Made by a program: the position numbers and the translations under genes. Source: JAFKKS01 sp050187875 (GTDB lineage: Bacteria; Pseudomonadota; Alphaproteobacteria; Rhizobiales; Xanthobacteraceae). Taken from it: a stretch of DNA of 64,000 nt. The stretch covers positions 62,001 to 126,000 of the forward strand of contig JBFWXB010000004.1 of NCBI GenBank assembly GCA_050187875.1. Direction: 5' to 3'. The notes beneath the pieces are model-generated. The model was given only the letters and a program-made list of their open reading frames with translations, was not told where the DNA came from and did not search any database. Each line of letters starts with the position of its first letter. Position 1 is the stretch's first letter. Positions 24,762 through 36,050 of this stretch are shown in pieces.

Positions 24762-26744
24762 ATGAAGACTGAGCTGCGCCCGCGCCCAGCGAGTCCGTGT
24801 TCTTCCTCCGGCCCCGAGCCCGGCGCTCCGCGTTTTTTCATCGAGGACGTCTTTCCGGCGGTCGATGGCGGTCGCTGGCCGGTCAAGCGCGTCCAAGGCG
24901 AGGTGGTTGAGGTCTGGGCCGACATTTTTCGCGACGGCCATGATGTCCTCGCCGCTTCGCTCCTGTTGTGCCGCGACGGGGAGAGCGATTGGCGTCGCGA
25001 ACCCATGCGCCATTTCGAGAATGATCGCTGGGTGGGCGCGTTCACGCCGACGCAGCCCGGGCGGTATCACTATGCGCTCGAGGTGTGGACCGACACGTTT
25101 GCGACGTGGCGGCGCGGTTTCCTCCTCAAACGTGACGCCGGACAGAACGTCGACGTCGAAGCGCAAGAAGGGCTGGTGCTGCTCAAGGACGTGCGCACGG
25201 GGTCGCGCACTGCGCGCCGCGTGCTCGAAACGGCGGCAAAGGCCTTCGAAGAGTCTCGCGACGCCGAATTTCTGCTGGCGGACGATGTTGCGGAGGCGAT
25301 GAGCCAGACTCAGGCGAGGGCTGATCTTGCCTGGAGCCGCAGCTATCCTTTGATCGTCGACCGTGAGCGGGCGCGGTCCAGCGCCTGGTATGAGATTTTC
25401 CCGCGCAGCCAAGGCCGTTCGCCGGGGCATCACGGCACGTTCGACGATTGCATCGCGCGGCTGCCGGAGATTGCGGCGCTCGGATTCGACGTCGTCTATT
25501 TCCCGCCCATCCATCCGATTGGCGCGACCAATCGCAAGGGCCGCAACAATGCGCTCAAGGCGGGGAAGGACGATCCGGGCAGTCCCTATGCCATCGGGGG
25601 CAAGGAGGGCGGGCATGATGCCATGCACCCGCAGCTCGGCACGCTGCAGGATTTCCGGCGCTTCGTCGCGGCTTGCGAGAAGCACGGCATGGAAGTCGCG
25701 CTCGACTTCGCGACCCAATGCTCGCTCGATCACCCTTGGCTCAAGGAACATCCGGACTGGTTCAAGCGCCGGCCGGACGGCTCGATCAAATTTGCCGAGA
25801 ACCCGCCCAAAAAATACGAAGACATCGTCAACCCTGATTTCTACTGCGGCGACCGCGTCGCGCTGTGGACGGCGTGGCGCGACGTCGTCCAGTTCTGGGT
25901 CGACAACGGTGTGCGCATCTTTCGCGTCGACAACCCCCACACCAAGCCGTTTCCGTTCTGGCAATGGCTGATCCGTGACATCCAGAGCCGCGATCCGAGG
26001 GTGATTTTTCTCTCGGAGGCTTTCACGCGCCCGAAGGTGATGAAGGCGCTCGCGAAGCTCGGCTTCAGCCAGTCCTACACCTACTTCACGTGGCGCACGA
26101 CGAAGGCAGAGTTCAGCGCTTATCTCTCGGAGCTGACCGGCTATCCGGAGCGCGAATATTTCCGTCCGAATTTTTTCGTCAACACGCCTGACATTCTGCC
26201 CTTTCACCTGCAGGGCGGGGAGCCGTGGGTCTTCAAATCGCGCGTCGCGCTAGCTGCGACGCTCTCGTCCAATTATGGCGTCTACAGCGGCTTCGAACTC
26301 CTGGAGCACATCCCGATCCCAGGGCGAGAGGAGTATCTCGATTCCGAGAAATACGAGATCAAGGTCCGCGACTGGGACGCGCCCGGCAATATCAAGGCCT
26401 ACATCGCGGAGCTCAATCGCGTGCGCCGCGCCAACCCCGCGCTCCTGCAGACGAGCAACCTGCGCTGGGCGCAGGTGGATGACGAGCAGGTGATCGGCTT
26501 CGTCAAGGAATCGATTGCGCACGACAATGCGGTCGCCGTTGCGATTTCTCTCGCGGGCTCGGCATCGCGCGAATTCTGGTTTCATTTTGGCGATATGGAA
26601 ATCGGTCCGCCCGATGCGCGCCGGCGCGTGAGCGCGATCGAGCATTTGCGCACCGGTGAGCGCCATCCGATCCAATGGGGCGGGATAAGGTTGCGCATCG
26701 ATCCACGCCACGATCCCGCTATTTTATTCCGGTGTATTGCCTGA
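24762..26744 (+). CDS. glgE: Alpha-1,4-glucan:maltose-1-phosphate maltosyltransferase
   Basis: Extends alpha-1,4-glucan using maltose-1-phosphate as donor. GH13_3 enzyme of 660 residues, usual length. The N-terminal ~200 residues are the beta-rich/helical GlgE-specific part (FFIEDVFPAVDGGRWPVKR). Catalytic nucleophile in RVDNPHTKPF (about residue 390) and acid/base in SEAFTRPKVM (about 417); GHHGTFDDCIARLPEIAALG and VYFPPIHPIGATNRKG are GlgE hallmarks. The next gene supplies maltose-1-phosphate, so the pathway is complete. Confidence 0.96.
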   Translation: MKTELRPRPASPCSSSGPEPGAPRFFIEDVFPAVDGGRWPVKRVQGEVVEVWADIFRDGHDVLAASLLLCRDGESDWRREPMRHFENDRWVGAFTPTQPGRYHYALEVWTDTFATWRRGFLLKRDAGQNVDVEAQEGLVLLKDVRTGSRTARRVLETAAKAFEESRDAEFLLADDVAEAMSQTQARADLAWSRSYPLIVDRERARSSAWYEIFPRSQGRSPGHHGTFDDCIARLPEIAALGFDVVYFPPIHPIGATNRKGRNNALKAGKDDPGSPYAIGGKEGGHDAMHPQLGTLQDFRRFVAACEKHGMEVALDFATQCSLDHPWLKEHPDWFKRRPDGSIKFAENPPKKYEDIVNPDFYCGDRVALWTAWRDVVQFWVDNGVRIFRVDNPHTKPFPFWQWLIRDIQSRDPRVIFLSEAFTRPKVMKALAKLGFSQSYTYFTWRTTKAEFSAYLSELTGYPEREYFRPNFFVNTPDILPFHLQGGEPWVFKSRVALAATLSSNYGVYSGFELLEHIPIPGREEYLDSEKYEIKVRDWDAPGNIKAYIAELNRVRRANPALLQTSNLRWAQVDDEQVIGFVKESIAHDNAVAVAISLAGSASREFWFHFGDMEIGPPDARRRVSAIEHLRTGERHPIQWGGIRLRIDPRHDPAILFRCIA

Positions 26745-26762
26745 AAACTTAGGAATTTCCCC

Positions 26763-29700
26763 GTGGACGTGCTGACCGAAGCCGCGATCGAAGGCGCACC
26801 GAGCGTTGCCGATACGTCGTGGTACAAAGACGCCATCATCTATCAGCTGCACGTCAAAGCTTTCGCCGACAGCAACGATGACGGCATCGGCGATTTTGCC
26901 GGACTGACGGAGAAGCTCGACTATCTCCAGGACCTCGGCGTCACGGCCTTGTGGCTGTTGCCGTTCTATCCAAGTCCCGGCCGCGACGACGGCTACGACA
27001 TCGCCGACTACCGCAAGATCAACCCCGATTTCGGGACGCTGAAGGATTTCCGCCGCTTCATGATTGAAGCGAAGCGCCGCGGCCTGAAGGTGATCACGGA
27101 GTTAGTCGTCAACCACACCTCGGACCAGCATCCGTGGTTCAAGCGCGCGCGCCGCAGCCGCTCAGGTTCGAGCGCGCGCAACTGGTATGTCTGGAGCGAC
27201 ACCGACCAGCGCTATCTCGGCACGCGCATCATCTTCACCGATACCGAGAAATCGAACTGGGCCTGGGATCCTGATGCCGGCGCTTATTATTGGCATCGCT
27301 TTTTCTCGCATCAGCCGGATCTGAACTTCGACAATCCGCGCGTGCTGTGGGCGATCGTCCAGGTCATGCGTCGCTGGCTCGATATGGGTGTCGACGGGTT
27401 CCGGCTCGATGCGATCCCCTATCTCTGCGAGCGCGAAGGGACGAACAACGAGAACCTGCCCGAGACGCATTCGGTCATCAAAAAGCTGCGCGCCGAGCTC
27501 GACGCCTATGCGCCCGGCAAGCTTCTCCTTGCCGAGGCCAATCAATGGCCGGAGGACGTCAGCGCCTATTTCGGCGAGGGCGACGAATGCCATATGGCCT
27601 ATCACTTCCCGCTGATGCCGCGCATCTACATGGCGATCGCGCAGGAAGACCGGTTTCCGATTGCCGATATCCTTCGGCAGACGCCGGATATCCCTGACAA
27701 TTGCCAGTGGGCGCTGTTCCTGCGCAATCACGACGAGCTCACGCTCGAAATGGTGACGGATTCGGAGCGCGACTATCTCTGGTCGACCTATGCGACCGAT
27801 CCGCGCGCGCGCATCAACCTCGGCATCCGTCGCCGCCTCGCGCCGCTCATGGATAATGACCGGCGCAAGATCGAGCTGATGAACAGCCTTTTGATGTCGC
27901 TGCCGGGCACGCCGATCATCTATTACGGCGACGAGATCGGCATGGGCGACAATATCTATCTCGGCGACCGCAATGGCGTGCGCACGCCCATGCAGTGGAC
28001 GCCGGACCGCAACGGCGGCTTCTCCCGCTGCGATCCGGCGAAGCTGTTCCTGCCGCCGATCATGGACGCCGTCTACGGCTATCAGGCGCTCAATGTCGAG
28101 GCGCAGTCGCGCAGCTTGTCGTCGCTATTCAATTGGATGAAGCGGCTGATCGCGGTGCGCAAATCCTCGCCCGTCTTCGGCCGCGGAAGTTTGAGCTTCG
28201 TGCGCCCCGCCAATCGCTCGGTCATCGGCTATGTCCGCCAATACGAGGGCGAGACGATCTTCTGTGTGGCCAACCTCTCCCGCTCCGCGCAGGCTGCCGA
28301 ATTCGATCTCTCGCAATGGCGCGGCCGCGTGCCGCTGGAGATGCTGGGGCGCAGTCGCTTTCCGGCCATCACCGACGCGCCGTTCCTGATCACGCTCGCT
28401 CCTTACGGCTTCTTCTGGTTTCAGCTCCTGGAACAGCCGGAGGGCTTCGAAGCGCCGAGCACACTACCGGAACTGCCCACGCTCGTCGTTCGCGACGGAT
28501 GGAATTCGTTGTTGGAAGGCCGCTCCCTGCAGGCTTTCGAGCGCGACATCCTTCCCGTATTTCTCGCAAATCGGCGTTGGTTTGCGGAAAAGGGGAGCCG
28601 CTGGTTCGATTCCCGCGTCGACGTCGCGACGCCGCTGACGCCGGGCGATCCCGGATTCCTTTGGGCGAAAATCGAGGTCGCGACCGAGCGCGGCAAAAGC
28701 AGCTATGCCTTGCCTTTGGGCATCAACTGGAGCCGCTTCGACTACACCGCGCCGCATGTGGCGGCGACGGGTCTTGCACCGGTGCGGCGTGGCGCGCGCG
28801 AAGGCGTCCTGTTCGACGCGGCGGCAGAGCCCGATTTCATCGCGTGGCTGGTGACGCGCCTGCACGCCGGCGAAGTCCTGGAAAGCGCGACAAGCAGAAT
28901 CCACTTTCTGCCGAGTGCGTCCTTCAAGGCAGAAGAGTTCGAGCCCATCGCGGACGTTCAGCCGCTCTCCGTCGAGCAATCGAATACGACGGTCAAAGCA
29001 AGTCAACGGATCGTCAAACTGTTCCGCAAGGTGCAGCCGGGAATCAATCCGGAAATCGAGATCGGACGCTTTCTCACCGACGTTGCCGGCTATCAGAATA
29101 CGCCGCGCTTCTTGGGCTCCGTCGAGCTCGAAAAGGATGGCGAGACGTTCGCTCTCGCCGTCGCCCACGCCTTCGTTCAGAACCAAGGTGACGGATGGAA
29201 TCTGACCAGCACTTATCTCGACCGCTTCATTGAAGAATATCGTCTGCTCGGTTCGACCGAGGCGGACGATCCGGATCGCCATGCCGCGATGCTGCTTCGC
29301 GTGCGCCAGGTTGGCCGGCGCATTGGCGAGCTGCATCTCGCGCTGGCCGTGAGCGAGACCGATCCCGCCTTCGTCCCCGAGCGCATGACGGCCGATGATG
29401 CCGCCGCATGGACGCGGGAGCTCAAGGAAATGACGGAACGCGTGCTGGGCGATCTTGCCGCGCGTCTGGACCAGCTTCCTGAGGGAACGCGCGCGCTTGC
29501 CGCCATGCTCCTTGCGCAGCGGGAAGGCTTGATGCTGCGGATCGAAGCTTTGCTGCCGCCGACGCTCTCGGTCGCGAAGATCAGGACCCACGGCGACCTG
29601 CATCTCGGTCAGATTCTGATCGTCAAGGACGATGTCTTCATCATCGATTTCGAAGGCGAGCCCGGCCGCAGCATCGAGGTGCGTCGCCGCAAACTGCCGG

Positions 29701-30040
29701 CGGCGCGGGATGTCGCGGGACTGCTTCGGTCGATCGACTATGCCGGCGCCGCGGCGCTCGAGCGTATGGTGCCGGGCGAAGACAGGGCGCGCCTCGACGA
29801 GGCCGTCGATGAGTGCCGGCGGCAATCGGAACAGGCGCTGCTTGAATCTTATCGCGAAACGATTGCCGGCAGCGCCTTGGAATCGCAAGACAAAGAAATT
29901 GCGGATCGTTTGCTCGACTTTTTCGTTCTTGAGAAAGCCATCTACGAGGTCGAATACGAACTCTCCAATCGTCCCGCATGGCTGCATATCCCATTGACAG
30001 GGATTTTGCGTTTGTTCGCACCCGCGCAAGTCGAGGCTTC

Positions 30041-30044
<4 letters not shown>
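26763..30044 (+). CDS. treS: Trehalose synthase - maltokinase fusion (TreS-Pep2)
   Basis: 1093 residues, GTG start. Residues 1-~555 are GH13_16 trehalose synthase, interconverting trehalose and maltose: SWYKDAIIYQLHVKAF, GYDIADYRKINPDFG, nucleophile in VDGFRLDAIPYL (about 216), LRNHDELTLEM. Residues ~575-1093 are maltokinase (Mak/Pep2), phosphorylating maltose to maltose-1-phosphate: FLANRRWFAEKG at its start, and kinase-like RTHGDLHLGQILI and IDFEGEPGRS near 943-965. The fusion channels trehalose through maltose to maltose-1-phosphate, the GlgE donor. Stop overlaps glgB. Confidence 0.95.
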
Positions 30045-32209
<2,165 letters not shown>

Positions 32210-32211
32210 AC

Positions 32212-34290
32212 ATGCGCGTTCTCGAGGGCGCCCCCCACCTTCTCGGCGCGACGTGGGACGGGCGGGGCACGAACTTTGCGATCTTCTCCGGCCATGCCGA
32301 GAAGGTGGAGCTCTGTCTGTTCGACCGCCAAGGGCGGCGCGAGCTTCACCGCATCCCGCTGCCGGAGAATACCGACGATGTCTGGCACGGTTATCTGCCG
32401 GACGTGCTGCCGGGGCAGCTTTATGGCTACCGCGTCTGCGGACCCTACGCGCCGGAGCGGGGCCATCGTTTCAACCCGAACAAGCTTTTGATCGACCCCT
32501 ATGCCAAGCGCCTGGTGGGGCGCATCGTCTGGAGCGACGCGCATTTCGGCTATCGCGCGGGGAGCCCGCGCGCCGATCTTTCTTTCGATCGCCGTGACAA
32601 TGCGCGCGGCATGCCGAAGGCGATGGTGATCGACGAAGCCTTCACCTGGGGCGACGATAGGCGCCCCGATGTGCCCTGGCACGACACAATCATCTACGAA
32701 GCTCACGTCAAGGGCGCGACCATGGTGCGCGAAGACGTGCCGCCCGGTTGGCGCGGACTGTTCAGCGGTCTCACCGCGCCGGGTCTGATCGATCATCTCA
32801 AGCGGCTTGGCGTGACGAGCCTCGAGCTACTTCCGGTCCACGCTTTCGTCGATGATCGCCATCTCGTCGAGCGCGGCCTCAAGAATTATTGGGGCTACAA
32901 CTCGATCGGCTTCTTCGCGCCGGAGCCGCGTTACAGCAATGACGGCGGCGTCGATCCGTTCAAGACCATGGTGTCGCGGCTGCACGCGGCCGGCATCGAG
33001 GTGATCCTCGACGTCGTCTACAACCATACCGCCGAGGGCAACCATCTCGGGCCGACGCTGTCGTTCAAGGGGATCGACAACGCGTCCTATTATTGGCTCA
33101 AGCCTGATCAGCCGCGCTACTATGATGACTTCACCGGCATTGGAAATTCGCTCAACCTGACGCATCCGCGCGTGCTGCAGATGGTCATGGACTCGCTGCG
33201 CTACTGGGTCCAGGCCTGCCACGTCGACGGGTTCCGTTTCGATCTCGCGACGACGCTCGGCCGCGGGCCCAACGGATTCGATCGACGCGCGCCGTTTTTC
33301 TCCGCCATTCGCCAAGACCCGATCTTGAGCCGCGTGAAGCTCGTGGCCGAGCCGTGGGACGTCGGTCTTGGCGGCTATCAGGTCGGCGCCTTTCCTCCGG
33401 GCTGGTCGGAGTGGAACGACGCTTATCGCAAGACGCTGCGCTGCTATTGGCGCGGCGACGCCAGACAGCTTCCGGAACTTGGCCGCAGGCTCACGGCGTC
33501 AGCCGATATCTATCGCCATCACGGCCGCGCTCCGCGTTCGAGCATCAATCACGTGACCGTCCATGACGGCTTCACTTTGGCGGATCTGTGCAGCTACACG
33601 CAAAAGCACAACGAGGCGAACGGCGAGGGCAACCACGACGGCTCGGCGGAAAACTTCAGCACCAATTTCGGCGTCGAAGGTGCAACCGACAAGTCTGACA
33701 TCCTGGAGCGTCGCCGTGCTTTTCGGCGCAATCAGCTTGCTTGTCTGATTTTGGCGCAAGGCGTTCCGCTGATCCTTGCCGGCGACGAGGTCGCCAACAG
33801 CCAGAACGGCAACAACAACGCCTATTGCCAGGACAGCGAAATCGGTTGGACCGATTGGAGCGGGTTGGGCGGCGCGGACGATCATAGCGCCTTGATTGCG
33901 CAACTGACCCAATTGCGCCGGCGCTACCCGCAGCTCAAGCCGCGGCATTGGCTGATGGGCAAGAGGTCGGACGGCACGCGCGACATCATTTGGCTCACGC
34001 CCAAGGCGACGGAGATGAGCGCGCAGGATTGGGACTTCGCCGAGGGGCGGTTCCTCTCCTACATCCTTGCGCCGGTCGAGGAGTCGCCTGGCGCGCTGTT
34101 CATCGTCCTCAATGCGGCCGAGCAGCCGGTCGACTTCATCTTGCCGGCAGAGCCCGCGGGCAAGGCGTGGACCTGCGCGCTCGCAACGGTGCCACTCGGA
34201 ATGGCGGCGGGGATGAGCCCCAACTATCATGCGGGGAAATCATGTCGCGCGCCGGCTCATTCGGTGACGGTGTTTGCGTCCGCGTCATGA
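32212..34290 (+). CDS. glgX: Glycogen debranching enzyme (isoamylase type)
   Basis: Removes alpha-1,6 branches from limit-dextrin glucan. 692 residues: N-terminal CBM48 (PHLLGATWDGRGTNFAIFSG), then a GH13_11 barrel with LELLPVHAFVDDRHLVERGL, DVVYNHTAEG, nucleophile in VDGFRFDLATTLG (about 343) and VAEPWDVGLGGYQVG. LAGDEVANSQNGNNNAYCQD is typical of GlgX/TreX. It starts two bases after glgB and its stop overlaps treZ. It would release linear chains for TreY. Confidence 0.95.
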   Translation: MRVLEGAPHLLGATWDGRGTNFAIFSGHAEKVELCLFDRQGRRELHRIPLPENTDDVWHGYLPDVLPGQLYGYRVCGPYAPERGHRFNPNKLLIDPYAKRLVGRIVWSDAHFGYRAGSPRADLSFDRRDNARGMPKAMVIDEAFTWGDDRRPDVPWHDTIIYEAHVKGATMVREDVPPGWRGLFSGLTAPGLIDHLKRLGVTSLELLPVHAFVDDRHLVERGLKNYWGYNSIGFFAPEPRYSNDGGVDPFKTMVSRLHAAGIEVILDVVYNHTAEGNHLGPTLSFKGIDNASYYWLKPDQPRYYDDFTGIGNSLNLTHPRVLQMVMDSLRYWVQACHVDGFRFDLATTLGRGPNGFDRRAPFFSAIRQDPILSRVKLVAEPWDVGLGGYQVGAFPPGWSEWNDAYRKTLRCYWRGDARQLPELGRRLTASADIYRHHGRAPRSSINHVTVHDGFTLADLCSYTQKHNEANGEGNHDGSAENFSTNFGVEGATDKSDILERRRAFRRNQLACLILAQGVPLILAGDEVANSQNGNNNAYCQDSEIGWTDWSGLGGADDHSALIAQLTQLRRRYPQLKPRHWLMGKRSDGTRDIIWLTPKATEMSAQDWDFAEGRFLSYILAPVEESPGALFIVLNAAEQPVDFILPAEPAGKAWTCALATVPLGMAAGMSPNYHAGKSCRAPAHSVTVFASAS

Positions 34291-36050
34291 GCGCGCCGGC
34301 GACATTCGGGCCGAAAATCGATTCGGACGGCGTCACGTTTCGGCTATGGGCGCCGAGCGCACAGAACGTCGAACTTGTCCTCGATCGTCCCATGGCGATG
34401 CCGCGGGGCGGGGAGGGCTGGTACGCGCTGCATATGCCGGGTGTACGGGTGGGAACGCGTTATCGCTTCCGTATCGACGGGGAGCTCGAGGTTCCCGACC
34501 CGGCGTCGCACTTTCAGCCGGACGACGTTTTCGGTCCGAGCGAGGTCATCGATCAGGCTTATCCTTGGCAATGTACGGAGTGGCACGGAAGGCCGTGGCA
34601 CGAAACCGTTCTCTCCGAGCTGCATGTCGGAACGTTTTCGAAGGCAGGCACATTCCGCGGCGCCGTCGCGCATCTCGACGCTTTGGCTGAAGCCGGCATC
34701 ACCGCCATCGAGCTGATGCCGGTTGCGGACTTCGCGGGCAAACGCAACTGGGGCTACGACGGCGTGCTCCTTTACGCGCCCGATAGCGCATACGGCCGAC
34801 CTGAAGAACTCAAGGCGCTTGTGGACGCCGCGCATGTGCGCGGCCTCATGGTGTTTCTCGATGTCGTCTACAATCACTTCGGGCCGGAGGGGAATTATCT
34901 CTCACGCTATGCGGCCCCGTTCTTCACCGCGGAGCACAAGACGCCCTGGGGTGACGCGATCGACTATCGCGTTGCGGCGGTGCGGGACTTCGCGATCGAG
35001 AATGCGCTGCACTGGCTCGACCATTATCGTTTCGACGGGCTGCGCCTCGATGCCGTGCACGCGATCGCCGAACCGGCCAGGCAAATCCTGCTGCAATCGC
35101 TGAGCCGCGTGGCCGGCGAGTTGGCCGCGGCGAGCGGGCGGCATATCCATCTTGTCCTCGAAAACGACGATAACGCTGCCTCGCTCCTCGATGGCGGCGA
35201 AGGCGTGCCGCGCGGCAAATACCGTGCGCAGTGGAACGACGACTATCATCACGCCTGGCATGTTTTTCTGACGGGCGAGCGCGCGGGATATTATCGCGAT
35301 TATCCGCGACCGCTCGCCGGTCTAGCGCGTGCGCTCAAGGACGGCTTTGTCTATCAGGGCGAGCCGTCGGAGCATCGCGGGGGCGCATTGCGCGGCGAGC
35401 GCAGCAGCAATTTGCCGCCGACCGCGTTCGTCGATTTCCTGCAGAACCACGATCAGATCGGCAATCGGCCGTTCGGCGACCGGGTGACGACGCTTGTCTC
35501 GATGCCGGCGATCGAGGCGGCGCTCGCGGTGCTCCTGTTGGCGCCATCGCCGCCGATGCTCTTCATGGGTGACGAGTGGGGCGCAGCAGAACCGTTTCCG
35601 TTCTTCTGCGACTTCAAGGGCGACTTGGCCGAAGCTGTGCGCAAGGGCCGCGCGGAGGAATTCGCGGCGGCCTTTGCCGCCGCTTCGCGTGAGATTCCCG
35701 ATCCGCTTGCGATGGAGACATTCGAATCGGCCATCCTCGACTGGTCGCAGCGGGAGAGCGAGATAGGGGCAAGGCGGCTCGCGCTTGTGCGCGCGCTGCT
35801 CGCGGCGCGGCGTCAGCATATCGTGCAGCTCCTCGCCGGCGGCGCCAAGCCACAAGCCGAAGCATCTGCGGACGGCACGCTTCTAAAGGCGACGTGGCGC
35901 TTCGACGATCGCGTGCTGCGACTGGCCGCGAACCTCTCCGACACCGCGCGGGCGCCAACGGCGCCGATCGGGGAGGGCGCGATCATCTGGGGCGCGACAG
36001 AGCCGGTGCAAGCGCCGTGGTCCGTCGTCTGGTCGATCGGGAAAGCCTGA
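34287..36050 (+). CDS. treZ: Malto-oligosyltrehalose trehalohydrolase
   Basis: Cleaves trehalose from maltooligosyl-trehalose made by TreY. 587 residues from ATG 34287, overlapping the glgX stop (ATGA); the open frame runs further upstream only as an overlap of glgX. N-terminal sandwich (FGPKIDSDGVTFRLWAPSAQ), then a GH13_10 barrel: ELHVGTFSKAGTFRGAV, NWGYDGVLLYAPDSAYG, DVVYNHFGPEGNYL, nucleophile in FDGLRLDAVHAI (about 253), FLQNHDQIGNRPFGDR and FMGDEWGA. Stop overlaps the treY start (TGATG). Confidence 0.95.
   Translation: MSAPATFGPKIDSDGVTFRLWAPSAQNVELVLDRPMAMPRGGEGWYALHMPGVRVGTRYRFRIDGELEVPDPASHFQPDDVFGPSEVIDQAYPWQCTEWHGRPWHETVLSELHVGTFSKAGTFRGAVAHLDALAEAGITAIELMPVADFAGKRNWGYDGVLLYAPDSAYGRPEELKALVDAAHVRGLMVFLDVVYNHFGPEGNYLSRYAAPFFTAEHKTPWGDAIDYRVAAVRDFAIENALHWLDHYRFDGLRLDAVHAIAEPARQILLQSLSRVAGELAAASGRHIHLVLENDDNAASLLDGGEGVPRGKYRAQWNDDYHHAWHVFLTGERAGYYRDYPRPLAGLARALKDGFVYQGEPSEHRGGALRGERSSNLPPTAFVDFLQNHDQIGNRPFGDRVTTLVSMPAIEAALAVLLLAPSPPMLFMGDEWGAAEPFPFFCDFKGDLAEAVRKGRAEEFAAAFAAASREIPDPLAMETFESAILDWSQRESEIGARRLALVRALLAARRQHIVQLLAGGAKPQAEASADGTLLKATWRFDDRVLRLAANLSDTARAPTAPIGEGAIIWGATEPVQAPWSVVWSIGKA

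Noticed and set aside
28464..30029. 521-codon open frame antisense to the treS-maltokinase gene
   Set aside because: High GC content creates long antisense frames; its translation is arginine/histidine-rich, of no known family, and the sense frame is a clear enzyme.
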